Shown: positions 44,163 to 53,958 of the stretch, piece by piece
Layout: each line of letters starts with the position of its first letter
Position numbering within the stretch: position 1 is the stretch's first letter
Assembly (NCBI RefSeq): GCF_001424345.1
Contig: NZ_LMPF01000021.1
Span: 408,635-472,634 of the forward strand
DNA from: Burkholderia sp. Leaf177
GTDB lineage: Bacteria > Pseudomonadota > Gammaproteobacteria > Burkholderiales > Burkholderiaceae
Reading direction: 5' to 3'
Length of the DNA stretch: 64,000 nucleotides
Notes under the pieces: model-generated
Database searches by the model: none
Told to the model about the DNA's origin: nothing
What the model saw: the letters and a program-made list of their open reading frames with translations, nothing else
Translations under genes and position numbers: made by a program

Positions 44163-45260
44163 GTGAACAAATTCACTGGCGCTATTACCGGCGCATTCAT
44201 CGCCATCGCGGCTCAATCTTCTTTCGCGCAAAGCTCGGTCACGCTGTACGGCATTGTCGATACAAGCGTGCGTTATCTCACCAATGCAAATGCGAACAAC
44301 GACAGCCAGGTATCCATGGGCAATGGCCCGATCACCGGCAGCCGCTGGGGTTTGAAAGGTTCCGAGGACCTGGGCGGCGGTCTTTCCACGGTGTTCCGTC
44401 TCGAGAACGGCTTCAACGTGTGGAACGGACAACTGGCAAGCCAGAACACGCTCTTTAGCCGGATGGCTTACGTTGGCCTGTCGAGCAATCAATACGGCAC
44501 CCTTACGTTCGGCCGCCAGAACACGCCGCTCTTCGATCAGTTGGGCAACGTCTACGATCCGCTGACCGTAGGCAACTTCGATCAGGACGGCTGGTTGCCC
44601 GGCGCACTCGGCTATGGCTTGCGATCGAACAACTCAGTCAAGTACAACGGCCAGTTCGGCGGCCTGAACGTGGAAGCCATGTACGCCTTCGGCAACACCG
44701 CCGGCAGCACGGGCGCGAACAACATGTACGGCTTGACGGCATCCTACACTTTCAGCGGCCTGTCGCTCGATGCCGGTTACCAGCAAAACAGCGACGCGCA
44801 AAACAGGAAGTTCAAGGTCGTCAACGTGAGTGCGGTCTACGCATTCAGCACGGTCAAGGCCTACGCGGGATGGCTGCACGCGCAAGACAACACCGGCATG
44901 GTCGATCTTTTCATGGCGGCTGCAAACTCTCCTGCCGCCAACTTCACGGGGCCGGTGGCGAACACGAATCGCATAGACGATGGCTTCTATGTCGGCACCA
45001 CATGGCAGGTCACGCCGCCGCTGCTGCTGACAGCCGCGGGTTACTACGACCACTCGCGTAATGCGCTGAACGGCGATGGCACCACGCTCGCGCGCGGCGT
45101 GCGCTACTCGGGCGTGCTGCTCGCCGAGTACTCGCTGTCGAAGCGCACGGAAGTGTATGGCACCGTCGATTTCATTCGTGGCACGGGCGCCGCGCAAGCG
45201 GACTTCCCGGGACGCAACAATCAGACCGGCGTTGCTATCGGACTTCGCAACGTATTCTGA
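44163..45260 (+). CDS. Gram-negative porin (OmpC-like general porin)
   Basis: The 365-residue outer-membrane porin begins MNKFTGAITGAFIAIAAQSSFAQSS then VTLYGIVDTSVRYL, the Burkholderia porin pattern. It has GSRWGLKGSEDLGGGLSTVFRLENGF and ends in VAIGLRNVF with the C-terminal phenylalanine for BAM insertion. I prefer the GTG at 44163, with GGAGA upstream; an in-frame ATG at 44148 would put Arg-Arg-His before it. It is monocistronic with a strong terminator. Confidence 0.93.
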   Translation: MNKFTGAITGAFIAIAAQSSFAQSSVTLYGIVDTSVRYLTNANANNDSQVSMGNGPITGSRWGLKGSEDLGGGLSTVFRLENGFNVWNGQLASQNTLFSRMAYVGLSSNQYGTLTFGRQNTPLFDQLGNVYDPLTVGNFDQDGWLPGALGYGLRSNNSVKYNGQFGGLNVEAMYAFGNTAGSTGANNMYGLTASYTFSGLSLDAGYQQNSDAQNRKFKVVNVSAVYAFSTVKAYAGWLHAQDNTGMVDLFMAAANSPAANFTGPVANTNRIDDGFYVGTTWQVTPPLLLTAAGYYDHSRNALNGDGTTLARGVRYSGVLLAEYSLSKRTEVYGTVDFIRGTGAAQADFPGRNNQTGVAIGLRNVF

Positions 45261-45281
45261 TGGCGTCTTTCGCATCAAGAT

Positions 45282-45316
45282 AAACGGCGCGCACGCTGCA
45301 GTGCGCGCCGTTTTTT
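45282..45316. terminator. Bidirectional terminator between porin and 45354 gene
   Basis: AAACGGCGCGCAC and GTGCGCGCCGTTT are 13-bp perfect arms around a GCTGCA loop, followed by TTT. The flanking A/T runs allow use on either strand. Confidence 0.9.
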
Positions 45317-45353
45317 ATCGGCTATTGTCAATCGCGTTGCGCGGCGTCGCCGG

Positions 45354-45737
45354 TCACTCCTCGCATTTCACATCCGGTCTCGGCACGACGATGATCGCCG
45401 GGTACGTCCCCTGGTCGAGTTCCACGCGCGCGACGACGGTTATCGTCGCGTTGTCCGTGTCATCGTAGACGCTGACTTTTTCGTTGCGAAAGCTCGTCAT
45501 GCCCGTGCACGCCGACGCGCGGCCTTCTTCGGAGACACGGCAATTGATCGGGTTGTCCGCAAGATACCGGTATCTGTCGCGATCGGGCATCGCGAGGTAT
45601 TCGCGGATGTTCTGCGCTGCGCCGCCGACGCCCGTGACATACCCGATGGCGCATTCCTGTTTGGGCGCCTGGGCCATCGCGGCGGGACTCGTGGTCACGA
45701 CAAACGCCGCAATGGTCGATGCAAGGAGGTATCTCAT
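45354..45737 (-). CDS. Secreted protein of unknown function, four cysteines
   Basis: The 127-residue protein has a signal peptide (MRYLLASTIAAFVVTTSPAAMA). The mature part has four cysteines (ECAIG, INCRV, ACTGM, VKCEE), suggesting two disulphides in the periplasm. AGGAGG lies upstream of the ATG. I do not recognise the family. It is convergent with the porin and shares its terminator. Confidence 0.75.
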   Translation of the reverse strand: MRYLLASTIAAFVVTTSPAAMAQAPKQECAIGYVTGVGGAAQNIREYLAMPDRDRYRYLADNPINCRVSEEGRASACTGMTSFRNEKVSVYDDTDNATITVVARVELDQGTYPAIIVVPRPDVKCEE

Positions 45738-45797
45738 GGCGCGTATCGCTTTAGTTGGATCGCCCTGATTTTACGACGCATATGCAATGCACGTTGA

Positions 45798-46574
45798 TCA
45801 CTTGCCGCCAGTGACATCGAGGAACGTGCCGGTGACAAAGGAAGCCTCGGTGCTCGCCAGCCACAGGATGGCCCGCGCAACTTCTTCGGGCTGACCGCCT
45901 CTTCCCATGGGGATCGAATCCTTGACGCGATCCACCCGTCCCGGCTCGCCGCCGCTGGCATGCATCTCCGTATAGATATGCCCCGGGCGAACACAGTTGA
46001 CGCGTATTCCATCGCGCGCAACTTCTTTGGCGAAACCAATAGTGAACGTCTCGACAGCGCCCTTCGATGCAGCGTAATCGACATATTCGTTTGGACTGCC
46101 GAGCCTGGCCGACGCCGACGAAACATTGATCACCGATCCGCCCCGCCCATTGTGACGATTCGACATCCGTTTCACCGCTTGTTGTGCGCAGAGAATAGGA
46201 CCGATCGAATTGACCGCGAACACGCGCTGCATGCGCTCGTATCCGAGATCTTCCAGGCGGGACTGCTGCGCGATTATCGCGGCGTTGTTCACCAGTACAT
46301 CGATCCGGCCGAACTTACGGTCGATCGCGGCGAATAATTCCGCGACCTGCTCCGGATCCGCGCTATCCGCGCGCACGGCTAAAGCGCTGCGTCCAAGCGC
46401 TTCTACATCGGCCACCACCGCACGGGCGGCGGACTCGTTGGACGCGAAGCTGATCGCCACATCGTAGCCTTGTGCGGCAGCAAGCCGTGCAGTTGCCGCG
46501 CCTACTCCGCGACTTCCACCTGTTATCAGGATCAGCGGCGCTTGCGAAACGGTATCCATCGGGCGAACCTTCAT
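45798..46574 (-). CDS. Short-chain dehydrogenase/reductase
   Basis: The 258-residue SDR has TGGSRGVG (residues 18-25), NNAA, an NVSS with catalytic Ser near 155, YAASK and a normal VTGTFLDVTGGK C-terminus. It resembles glucose/3-oxoacyl-type SDRs. The start is the ATG at 46574; 46559 (MDTVSQ) would also fit. No partner gene is close enough to suggest a pathway. Confidence 0.88.
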   Translation of the reverse strand: MKVRPMDTVSQAPLILITGGSRGVGAATARLAAAQGYDVAISFASNESAARAVVADVEALGRSALAVRADSADPEQVAELFAAIDRKFGRIDVLVNNAAIIAQQSRLEDLGYERMQRVFAVNSIGPILCAQQAVKRMSNRHNGRGGSVINVSSASARLGSPNEYVDYAASKGAVETFTIGFAKEVARDGIRVNCVRPGHIYTEMHASGGEPGRVDRVKDSIPMGRGGQPEEVARAILWLASTEASFVTGTFLDVTGGK

Positions 46575-46778
46575 GTAGTGGTAATCACAGGCAGAAGGTT
46601 ATCGATGGTGTTCCGCGAAGACAAAGCAGATTAATTTTTGATCCGCGTTAGAAAAACTCTTTCGATGAAATGCGCGCTGATCCGCCAATCGAAACGCTCG
46701 CTGAAAAAAGCCCGGCAACCGGTGCAAGGAACGAGAAATATCCGAGCCCGAACTATACTGAGAGCCCTGGAGGGTCCT

Positions 46779-47588
46779 ATGACCGATCAAGAAAGACTGC
46801 ATCCGCTGCGTCCGTTCCTCAAGAACTGGGTTTGGGAGCACGGTCGAATCGGGACGCGATATCTCGACTGCACCAACGGCGTTATCAAGTTCGACGAAGG
46901 CAAGAAATCGCATTTCGCCGCCGAGAAATACTTCTACGTTCCCCTGGAAAAAGACGTTCCAGAAACCGTTTCCACCGATGGCCCCTTGATACAGGAAGCA
47001 GGACTTGCCCGCTTTTTACGGGCAGCGCAACTCGGCACGCCAACGGAAGCCGGTTCTGTCGCCGACGTTCAACGCGCCGTGCAGGATTGCGTGGACCTCG
47101 GCATTTTCAGCGCATATCAACGAGAAGCGCGCGAAGCGCTTGCCCGCTATGCAGAAGAAGCCATGTTCGATGACGAGATCCGCGCGGCTGTGATTGAAGA
47201 CGTTCGTCGCGCTTACGCCGGGATGCGTGCGCAACTGGCGCTGTACGACTTCAGCGTGCTTTACGGTTTGCCCACGCCGCTGCTGATCAGCGAGACGCCG
47301 TTTATCGACTGGCGGATTCGTGCGAAGCCGGCGCAGCCGTTTGTTTCCCTGCCGCTTGGACCTTACTGCATGCTGGTCGGTGCGCCGTCGGGCAGGAGCA
47401 GCCGAGTTGGCCCCGTGGTCTGGAAGGCGGCGAGCGCAATGGGACCGCTGAAGGACCATAACCGGCATATCGCGGAGAACGCGTGGCTGTGGCTGGTGGC
47501 AACTACAGACGATCAACTGATCGCGGAGCAACCCCGTTTTGCTCCCGCCGCCGATACCGCTAAAGAGATCGATTCGAAGCCGCAATGA
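46779..47588 (+). CDS. Hypothetical protein, DUF4238-like
   Basis: The 269-residue protein starts at the ATG with TGGAGGG upstream. An in-frame extension upstream has no such site. No signal peptide or membrane helix is obvious. It contains LKNWVWEHGRIGTRYLDCTNGVIKFDEGKKSHFAAEKYFYVP near the start and SVLYGLPTPLLISETPFIDWR near residue 155, faintly recalling DUF4238. I cannot assign a function. Confidence 0.7.
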   Translation: MTDQERLHPLRPFLKNWVWEHGRIGTRYLDCTNGVIKFDEGKKSHFAAEKYFYVPLEKDVPETVSTDGPLIQEAGLARFLRAAQLGTPTEAGSVADVQRAVQDCVDLGIFSAYQREAREALARYAEEAMFDDEIRAAVIEDVRRAYAGMRAQLALYDFSVLYGLPTPLLISETPFIDWRIRAKPAQPFVSLPLGPYCMLVGAPSGRSSRVGPVVWKAASAMGPLKDHNRHIAENAWLWLVATTDDQLIAEQPRFAPAADTAKEIDSKPQ

Positions 47589-47655
47589 CGGCGCTGCCTG
47601 GATATCCAACGCCACGTATCATGTTTCGTTGGACCTCAACCAGAAAGGTGGCTGA

Positions 47656-48858
47656 ATGCAGGAAGCAGGGCAAAAAGCGCGGCACGAACACCGATGTGAC
47701 GTCGTAGTCGTCGGACTCGGCGCAATGGGTGCGTCGACGCTTTATCAACTCGCCAGGTCGGGCGCTGATGTTATTGGTATCGACCGGTTTGCGCCGCCGC
47801 ACGATCAGGGTTCGAGTCACGGCGACACGCGCATCACCCGCCTGGCGGTCGGCGAAGGCGCCGCTTATATCCCGCTCGTGCGCAGATCGCACGTGATCTG
47901 GCGTGAACTAGAAGCCGAAAGCGGCGACGCGCTTTTCGAACAGTGCGGCGTGCTCGTGATGACATCCAGCGACGCGCCCGCACGCCACCATGGCGCGGAA
48001 GATTTCACGGGACATACCATCGAACTGGCGCGCAATTACGGCATAGGTCACGAAGTCCTGAACGCCTCGCAAATTCGCGCACGCTTTCCCCAGTTTGGTC
48101 CGGTTCGCAACGATGCCATCGGTTACTTCGAACCCGAAGGCGGATTCGTTCGCCCGGAGAAGTGCATCGCGGCGCAACTGGAGACCGCGCGAAAACTCGG
48201 CGCCGCCGTAATCACCGGCGAGACGGTTTCATCGATCGAATCCGAAGGCGGCGTTGTGCGCGTCAAGACCGGCGACCGGATAGTCGTGGCCAACAAGGCC
48301 GTGGTATGCGCCGGCATGTGGTCCGCGAATCTGCTGGGCGAGCCTTTCAGCGCATTGCTGAAGGTCTGTAGGCAAAAACTCTTCTGGTTCAAGCTCGAAG
48401 AACCGTCGATATTTCCGCAACCTTCCCCGACCTTCATCCTGTCGCACGGTCGGTCGGAACTCGATATCTGCTACGGATTTCCGCCCATTTCCGGCGAGGG
48501 AAGCATGAAGATCGCGACCGAGCAATACACGGCGCTGGATGCCGTCGATGCAATCGATCGCACCGTCTCGGACGAAGAAGTCGCGCAAATGGTCCAGTCG
48601 CACCTCGCGGGAAATTTCGCGGGCGTGACGCCGGAGCTGGTCAAGGCCGCCGTTTGCACCTATACGGTCACGCCCGACTACGGTTTCATCATCGACGACC
48701 ACCCGGCGCTCGCCAATGTAATCGTGGTTTCCGCCTGCTCGGGACACGGCTTCAAGCATTCGGCGGGTATCGGCGAGGCGGTGGCGCAACGCACGCTTAC
48801 CGGACAGAGCGATGTCGATCTTTCCGCGTTTTCGCTGGACCGTTTCAGCGCCCCGTAA
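47656..48858 (+). CDS. solA: N-methyltryptophan/sarcosine oxidase family flavoprotein (SolA-like)
   Basis: The 400-residue monomeric amine oxidase has VVVGLGAMGASTLYQLARSGADVIGIDRF as the ADP-binding site (residues about 17-45), the SolA-like segment PPHDQGSSHGDTRITRLAVGEGAAYIPLVRRSH, and C334 in VCTYTVTPDYGFIID, the site of covalent FAD in the MSOX/MTOX family. It oxidises secondary N-methyl amino acids to the amino acid, formaldehyde and peroxide. The exact substrate is unproven. Confidence 0.87.
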   Translation: MQEAGQKARHEHRCDVVVVGLGAMGASTLYQLARSGADVIGIDRFAPPHDQGSSHGDTRITRLAVGEGAAYIPLVRRSHVIWRELEAESGDALFEQCGVLVMTSSDAPARHHGAEDFTGHTIELARNYGIGHEVLNASQIRARFPQFGPVRNDAIGYFEPEGGFVRPEKCIAAQLETARKLGAAVITGETVSSIESEGGVVRVKTGDRIVVANKAVVCAGMWSANLLGEPFSALLKVCRQKLFWFKLEEPSIFPQPSPTFILSHGRSELDICYGFPPISGEGSMKIATEQYTALDAVDAIDRTVSDEEVAQMVQSHLAGNFAGVTPELVKAAVCTYTVTPDYGFIIDDHPALANVIVVSACSGHGFKHSAGIGEAVAQRTLTGQSDVDLSAFSLDRFSAP

Positions 48859-49013
48859 TATTTGTGCACCGCCGATCGGCGTGCGCTATTCTTCAGTGAA
48901 TTAGCCGTAGAATGCCGCGCTTATCGGGGAATTGCTCCGCGGACCGGAGGCTCACAATTCATCCATGCCAGTCGTTTGGCAACGTTAAAAAAACCAATCG
49001 GTTCGGGGATGAA

Positions 49014-49202
49014 ATGAGCACGTTGATGTGGGTCTTGTCGGTGTGGGCTATGGCAGCACTTCTGGTCGTGTTGTTCGTGCATGGCGCGAGCGTGAAGTCA
49101 AAGCCGCCAGGCAAGCGCAAACCAGCCGATGCAAAGGCGCCGGCTGGTTCCGCGGAAAATCTTCGATCGGAAAATCTGCGCCGCGTTTCTTACGAAAACT
49201 GA
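49014..49202 (+). CDS. Small single-helix membrane protein
   Basis: The 62-residue protein has one membrane helix, MSTLMWVLSVWAMAALLVVLFVHGA, and a short basic, proline-rich tail. It has GGGGATGAA upstream of the ATG and a strong terminator 28 bp after its stop. Function unknown. Confidence 0.6.
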   Translation: MSTLMWVLSVWAMAALLVVLFVHGASVKSKPPGKRKPADAKAPAGSAENLRSENLRRVSYEN

Positions 49203-49230
49203 AACTCCGATTTACACCACGTCCAGGCGA

Positions 49231-49262
49231 AAAAGCCGCGCTCGTTTCAAAGCGCGGCTTTT
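49231..49262. terminator. Bidirectional terminator
   Basis: AAAAGCCGCGCT and AGCGCGGCTTTT are perfect 12-bp arms around an 8-base loop. It ends both the small membrane protein gene and the convergent ABC operon. Confidence 0.9.
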
Positions 49263-49283
49263 GCTATTGCGGCGGCTACACCC

Positions 49284-50504
49284 TTAATCGGCCGGGCGCA
49301 TCTTCGCGACTTCGGCGTCCGACGGCTGAACGCTGGCGCCATCGATATACCGGTACGACGTCATCACGCCCTTGCCGTCCTTCAGCGCGGTCGTGCCGAC
49401 GTACGCGCCCATGGTCGACTGATGATCCTGCGCGCGATACGAAATCGGGCCGAAAGGTGTATCGACGGACAAACCCTTGAACGCTTCCGAAAGCTTCTCC
49501 GAGTCGGTCGATTTCGCTTTCTTCAAGCCGTCGGCAATCGACATCAACGCCGAGTGACCCACCACGGATCCCACTCGCGGATAGTCGTGGAATTTCGCCT
49601 GATACGCCGCGACAAATTTCTTGTTCGCGGGGGTATCGATGGAATACCACGGGTAGCCCGTCACGATCCAGCCAACCGGTGCCTCCGCGCCCAACGGATC
49701 GAGATACTCGGGCTCGCCGGTCAGCAACGACACCACCGAACGGTCCTTGAAGAGACCTCGCGTATTCCCCTCGCGCACGAACTTGCCGAGATCCGCGCCA
49801 AATTCGACGTTGAAAATGGCGTCGGGCTTGGCGTCGGCGAGTGCTTGCGTGACGGCGCCGGCGTCGAGCTTGCCGAGCGGCGCGGCTTGATCGGCGACGA
49901 ACTCGACATCCGGCTGCGCCGCTTTCAGCAAGCGCTTGAATGTGGCCACGGCCGACTGTCCATACTCGTAGTTCGGATACACCACGGCCCAGCGTTTCTT
50001 GTGCAGCTTGGCCGCTTCGGGCACAAGCATGGCGACCTGCATATAGGTCGATGGCCGCAGCCGGTACGTATATTTATTGCCGTCTTGCCAGACGATCTTG
50101 TCGGTGAGCGGTTCAGCAGCCAGGAAGAAAATCTTGCGCTGCTTCGCGTAGTCGGCGAGCGCGAGGCCCGTGTTCGAAAGGAACCCGCCGAACAGCAGCG
50201 AGACCTGCTCGCCCGTGGTCAGCTCCTGCGCCACGCGAACCGTATCGCCCGGATTACCGTTGTCGTCGCGCGAGATGACTTCGAGTTTCTTGCCGTCGAT
50301 ACCGCCCGCCGCGTTGACCTCGTCCAGCGCCATGTTCCAGCCGTTCTTGTACGGCCCGAGGAACGCCGGCTGCGCCTTGTAGCTGTTGATTTCGCCAATC
50401 TTGATGGTGTCGGCGGCATTCGCCATGGCCGGCGCCAGGGCAGCAGCCAGCGGTGCAAGCATCAGGACGGTCAGGCGCAGGCGCGATCCAGCACGCGTGG
50501 TCAT
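49284..50504 (-). CDS. ABC transporter substrate-binding protein, branched-chain type
   Basis: The 406-residue periplasmic protein has a signal peptide ending in AMANA and the LivJ-like fold (IKIGEINSYKAQPAFLGPYKNGWNMALDEVNAAGGIDGKKLEVISRDDNGNPGDTVRVAQEL). It is the last gene of the importer operon. Proteins of this class bind amino acids, amides, urea or aromatic acids. Because the transporter is immediately downstream of the nic genes on the same strand, a nicotinate-like ligand is possible but unproven. Confidence 0.9.
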   Translation of the reverse strand: MTTRAGSRLRLTVLMLAPLAAALAPAMANAADTIKIGEINSYKAQPAFLGPYKNGWNMALDEVNAAGGIDGKKLEVISRDDNGNPGDTVRVAQELTTGEQVSLLFGGFLSNTGLALADYAKQRKIFFLAAEPLTDKIVWQDGNKYTYRLRPSTYMQVAMLVPEAAKLHKKRWAVVYPNYEYGQSAVATFKRLLKAAQPDVEFVADQAAPLGKLDAGAVTQALADAKPDAIFNVEFGADLGKFVREGNTRGLFKDRSVVSLLTGEPEYLDPLGAEAPVGWIVTGYPWYSIDTPANKKFVAAYQAKFHDYPRVGSVVGHSALMSIADGLKKAKSTDSEKLSEAFKGLSVDTPFGPISYRAQDHQSTMGAYVGTTALKDGKGVMTSYRYIDGASVQPSDAEVAKMRPAD

Positions 50505-50543
50505 AGTTGTTCTCTCCAGAATGGGTGCTGATTGAAAATCGCT

Positions 50544-51254
50544 TTATACGCTCAAATAAGCCCGCCGCACGGCTTCGTCCTGCGCGAGCTCGTTGATCGT
50601 GCCGCTGAACCGAATCTGCCCTTTTTCAAGCACGTAGGCGCGGTCGCTGACCAGTTCGGCAAAGTGCATGTTCTGCTCGGAAAGAAGAATGGAAAGCCCT
50701 TCACGCTTCAGTTCCAGAATCATGTTCGCCATCTGTTCGACGATGATCGGCGCCACGCCTTCCGAAGGTTCATCGAGCAGAACGAGATACGGATTGCCCA
50801 TCAGCGTACGCGATACGGTCAGCATCTGCTGCTCGCCGCCGCTCATCTGGCTGCCGGGACGGTTCGGCATTTCGCCGAGGTTGGGAAACAGCTTGAAGAG
50901 CTTTTCGGGCGTCCATCGCGGGGCGTTTTCGCGAGGCGGCTGACGGCCGGTATCGAGATTTTCCATCACCGATAAATCGCCGAACACGCGCCGGTCTTCC
51001 GGCACGAAACCCATGCCAAGACGCGCAATTCGATACGGCGGCAGGGTGGAAATATCCTGGCCGCAGAAACTGATCGCGCCGCGCCGCGTGGGCAGCATGC
51101 CCATGAGGGCTTTCATGGTCGTCGATTTGCCGGCGCCGTTGCGGCCCATCAGCGCCACCACTTCGCCGCGCCCGACTTCCAGCCCGACGTCGTAGAGAAT
51201 CTGCGCGCGGCCGTAAAACGCGTTCAGGCCCGAGACTTTCAGCATGGCCGTCAT
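50544..51254 (-). CDS. ABC transporter ATP-binding protein (LivF-like)
   Basis: The 236-residue ATPase has Walker A GRNGAGKSTTMKAL, ABC signature MSGGEQQMLTVSRTL and Walker B LVLLDEPSEGVAP. The N-terminus LKVSGLNAFYGRAQILYDV and the GAISFCGQDISTLPPYRIARLG segment fit LivF. Its ATG overlaps the LivG stop (ATGA at 51251). Confidence 0.92.
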   Translation of the reverse strand: MTAMLKVSGLNAFYGRAQILYDVGLEVGRGEVVALMGRNGAGKSTTMKALMGMLPTRRGAISFCGQDISTLPPYRIARLGMGFVPEDRRVFGDLSVMENLDTGRQPPRENAPRWTPEKLFKLFPNLGEMPNRPGSQMSGGEQQMLTVSRTLMGNPYLVLLDEPSEGVAPIIVEQMANMILELKREGLSILLSEQNMHFAELVSDRAYVLEKGQIRFSGTINELAQDEAVRRAYLSV

Positions 51255-52039
51255 CGAGCGACTCCGTCTTCAGCCAGCGACGCACGCGGCATGAATGATT
51301 TGCCCGTTCCGAAATAGACCTCGCGCACACGGGGATCGTTGCGGACGCTTTCTGCATCGCCTTCGCCGATCAGCTTGCCGCGCGCGAGCACGATGAGTTT
51401 GTCGGCATAAGCGAACACCACGTCCATGCTGTGCTCCGTGAAAAGCACGCCGAGCTTGTGGTCGATCACGAGTTGCTTGGTCAGCGCCATGAGGTCGTTG
51501 CGCTCCTTCGGCGCCATGCCCGCGGTCGGTTCGTCCATCAGCAGGAGCTTGGGCTTGTTGGCGAGCGCAATGGCGAGCTCGACGCGTTTGACATCGCCGT
51601 ATGCAAGCACGCCGCAGGCGCGGTTCGCGTGCGCCGCCATGCCGACTTGTTCGAGCAAGGCAAGAGCCTCATCCGCATGAAGCGATGGCGCCGGTTTCCA
51701 CCAGTTGAACAATTCGCGATCGCGCGAGACCAGCGCCATCTGCACGTTTTCGATAACGGTCATCGAGTTGAACGTGGCCGCGATCTGAAAAGTCCGGCCC
51801 ACGCCGAGACGCCAGATGTCGCGCGGACGTTTGCCGGCGATCTCGTGGCCGTCGAAAATGATGGAGCCCGAGCTGGGCTTCAACTGCCCGTTGAGCATGT
51901 TGAAGCACGTCGATTTTCCCGCGCCGTTCGGTCCGATCAGCGCAAGCAGCTGGCCGGCTTCGAGGTCGAAGGAAACATCGTCGACCGCCTTGAGGCCGCC
52001 GAAGGACCTCGCAAGATTCGATACCCGCAGCAAGCTCAT
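51251..52039 (-). CDS. ABC transporter ATP-binding protein (LivG-like)
   Basis: The 262-residue ATPase has Walker A GPNGAGKSTCFNML, signature-region VLAYGDVKRVELAIALA and Walker B LLLMDEPTAGMAPKE, as in LivG. I start it at 52039, with AAGGAGG upstream and an overlap with the permease stop. Confidence 0.92.
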   Translation of the reverse strand: MSLLRVSNLARSFGGLKAVDDVSFDLEAGQLLALIGPNGAGKSTCFNMLNGQLKPSSGSIIFDGHEIAGKRPRDIWRLGVGRTFQIAATFNSMTVIENVQMALVSRDRELFNWWKPAPSLHADEALALLEQVGMAAHANRACGVLAYGDVKRVELAIALANKPKLLLMDEPTAGMAPKERNDLMALTKQLVIDHKLGVLFTEHSMDVVFAYADKLIVLARGKLIGEGDAESVRNDPRVREVYFGTGKSFMPRASLAEDGVAR

Positions 52040-53958
52040 AGCGCCTCCTTGGCCGGTTGCGGCGCGGCGCCATGATCGGCGTTGCGGCGTGAGTCGAGCT
52101 TGTGCTGCACGAAACCCACGATTCCCTGCGGGAACGCGATCACCAGCAGCAGGATCGCGCCGCCGAGCAGCGCTTGCCAGTAGTCCGTCTGCCGCGCGAC
52201 GGTATCCTGCAGCCACGTGAACACCGCTGCGCCGACAATCGGTCCTGTCAACGTCTGTATGCCGCCAAGCAGCACCATCACGAGGCCATCGACCGAGCGC
52301 CCCACGCTGATCACTTCCGGCGAGATGGAACCCTTGGAGAACGCGTACAAGGACCCGGCCAGTCCGCAAAACAACGACGCGATAATGAACGCGACCCACT
52401 GGATCCGTTTTACATCGATACCGATGGCTTCTGCGCGCAGCACCGAATCACGCGAGGCGCGCATGGCGTAACCGAGTGGCGAAAACAACATGCGCCGGAG
52501 CATCCACACACCGAGCACCGCAAAGAACAAGGTCAGGTAGTAATACGCAATCGGCGAACTCAGCCATGCCGACGGCCACAGATTGAGAATGCCGTTGCTG
52601 CCGCCCGTGACCGCGTCCCATTGATACACGATCGACCACACGATCTGCGCAAAAGCGAGTGTCAGCATCGCGAGATAGACGCCCGACAAACGCACGCAGA
52701 ACCATCCGAAAACCAGCGCGCCGACGCCCGCGAGCACGGGCCCGAGGACGACGGCGGCTTCCATCGGCAAGTTGAGGACTTTCAGGAATAGCGCTGCGCC
52801 ATAGGCCCCGAGTCCGAAATACGCGGCATGGCCGAACGAATGCATGCCGCCTGGTCCCATGATGAAATGCAGGCTCGTTGCAAACAGAACCGCGATCAGG
52901 ATTTCTACGAGCAGCACGGGCATGTACGGAAATACGCCAGACAACAACGGCGCGAGCAACAAAACCGCGAGCACAATACCGGCGAATATCTTGAGTCGCG
53001 AATCGGCTCGGCGCAGCGGCGTTTCAGCGACCGCCATGGTGCGAACCGCGGTTTGCGCGCGGCCGAGCAGACCCCAGGGCCGCACGACCAGCACGATCGC
53101 CATCACCACGAACTCCGCCACGAGCGTGAACTTGCTGAGCGAAAACACAACGCCGCCGATGGTGACATCGCCAATGCCGATGCACAGCGCCTTGATCTCC
53201 GCAATCAGCAACGCTGCCACGAACGCGCCGGGAATCGAACCCATGCCGCCGACCACCACGACTACGAATGCGTTGCCGATGGTATCGAGGTCCAGCGAAA
53301 GATTCGCCGACATGCGCGGCACCTGCAACGCCCCGCCGAGCCCCGCGAGAAACGCGCCGATAAAAAACACGCCCGTAAAAAGCCACGCCTGATTGATGCC
53401 GAGCGCGCCGAGCATCTCGCGATCGCTCGTTGCCGCGCGCACGAGCGTGCCGAGCCGCGTGCGCGTCAACCCGAACCACAATACGGCGAGCACGATGGGA
53501 CCGATCACGATCAACGCAATGTCGTACGTTGGCAGCGAGTGGCCGAGCAGGCTGACTGCGCCGCCGAGCAACGGCGCGCGCGGACCGAACAGGTCTTCCG
53601 GGCCCCAGATATAAAGCGCGGCATCGCGGAAGATCAGCACGAGCGCGAATGTCGCGAGCAAGTGGAACAACTCGGGCGCCTGATAGATACGCCTGAGCAC
53701 GATCATTTCCACGAGCGCGCCGATCACGGCCACGACGACCGCCGCCGCAAGCATGGAAAGCCAGAATCCGGCGACGGTGGATCCGAAGCGGCTCGCAATG
53801 CTGTAGGCCACGTACACGCCGAGCATATAAAACGAGCCATGCGCGAAATTGACGATACGCGTCACGCCAAAAATCAGCGACAAGCCGGACGCGACCAGAA
53901 ACATGGCGCATGCATCCGCTAGTCCGTTGATGAGTTGCACAGCCAGATTCGACAACAT
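52036..53958 (-). CDS. ABC transporter permease, fused LivH-LivM
   Basis: The 640-residue inner-membrane protein is a fusion of two permeases. Residues 1 to about 300 are LivH-like (MFLVASGLSLIFGVTRIVNFAHGSFYMLGVYVAY near the start). Residues from about 330 are LivM-like (MGPGGMHSFGHAAYFGLGAYGA; AMRASRDSVLRAEAIGIDVKRIQWVAFIIASLFCGLAGSLYAF). The fused form keeps the two halves in a one-to-one ratio. It is the first gene of the operon, ahead of livG, livF and the binding protein. Confidence 0.92.
   Translation of the reverse strand: MLSNLAVQLINGLADACAMFLVASGLSLIFGVTRIVNFAHGSFYMLGVYVAYSIASRFGSTVAGFWLSMLAAAVVVAVIGALVEMIVLRRIYQAPELFHLLATFALVLIFRDAALYIWGPEDLFGPRAPLLGGAVSLLGHSLPTYDIALIVIGPIVLAVLWFGLTRTRLGTLVRAATSDREMLGALGINQAWLFTGVFFIGAFLAGLGGALQVPRMSANLSLDLDTIGNAFVVVVVGGMGSIPGAFVAALLIAEIKALCIGIGDVTIGGVVFSLSKFTLVAEFVVMAIVLVVRPWGLLGRAQTAVRTMAVAETPLRRADSRLKIFAGIVLAVLLLAPLLSGVFPYMPVLLVEILIAVLFATSLHFIMGPGGMHSFGHAAYFGLGAYGAALFLKVLNLPMEAAVVLGPVLAGVGALVFGWFCVRLSGVYLAMLTLAFAQIVWSIVYQWDAVTGGSNGILNLWPSAWLSSPIAYYYLTLFFAVLGVWMLRRMLFSPLGYAMRASRDSVLRAEAIGIDVKRIQWVAFIIASLFCGLAGSLYAFSKGSISPEVISVGRSVDGLVMVLLGGIQTLTGPIVGAAVFTWLQDTVARQTDYWQALLGGAILLLVIAFPQGIVGFVQHKLDSRRNADHGAAPQPAKEAL

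Noticed and set aside
52828..53922. 364-residue ORF antisense to the LivHM permease
   Set aside because: Charged low-complexity shadow (R/H/Q/E-rich) opposite a well-recognised permease.
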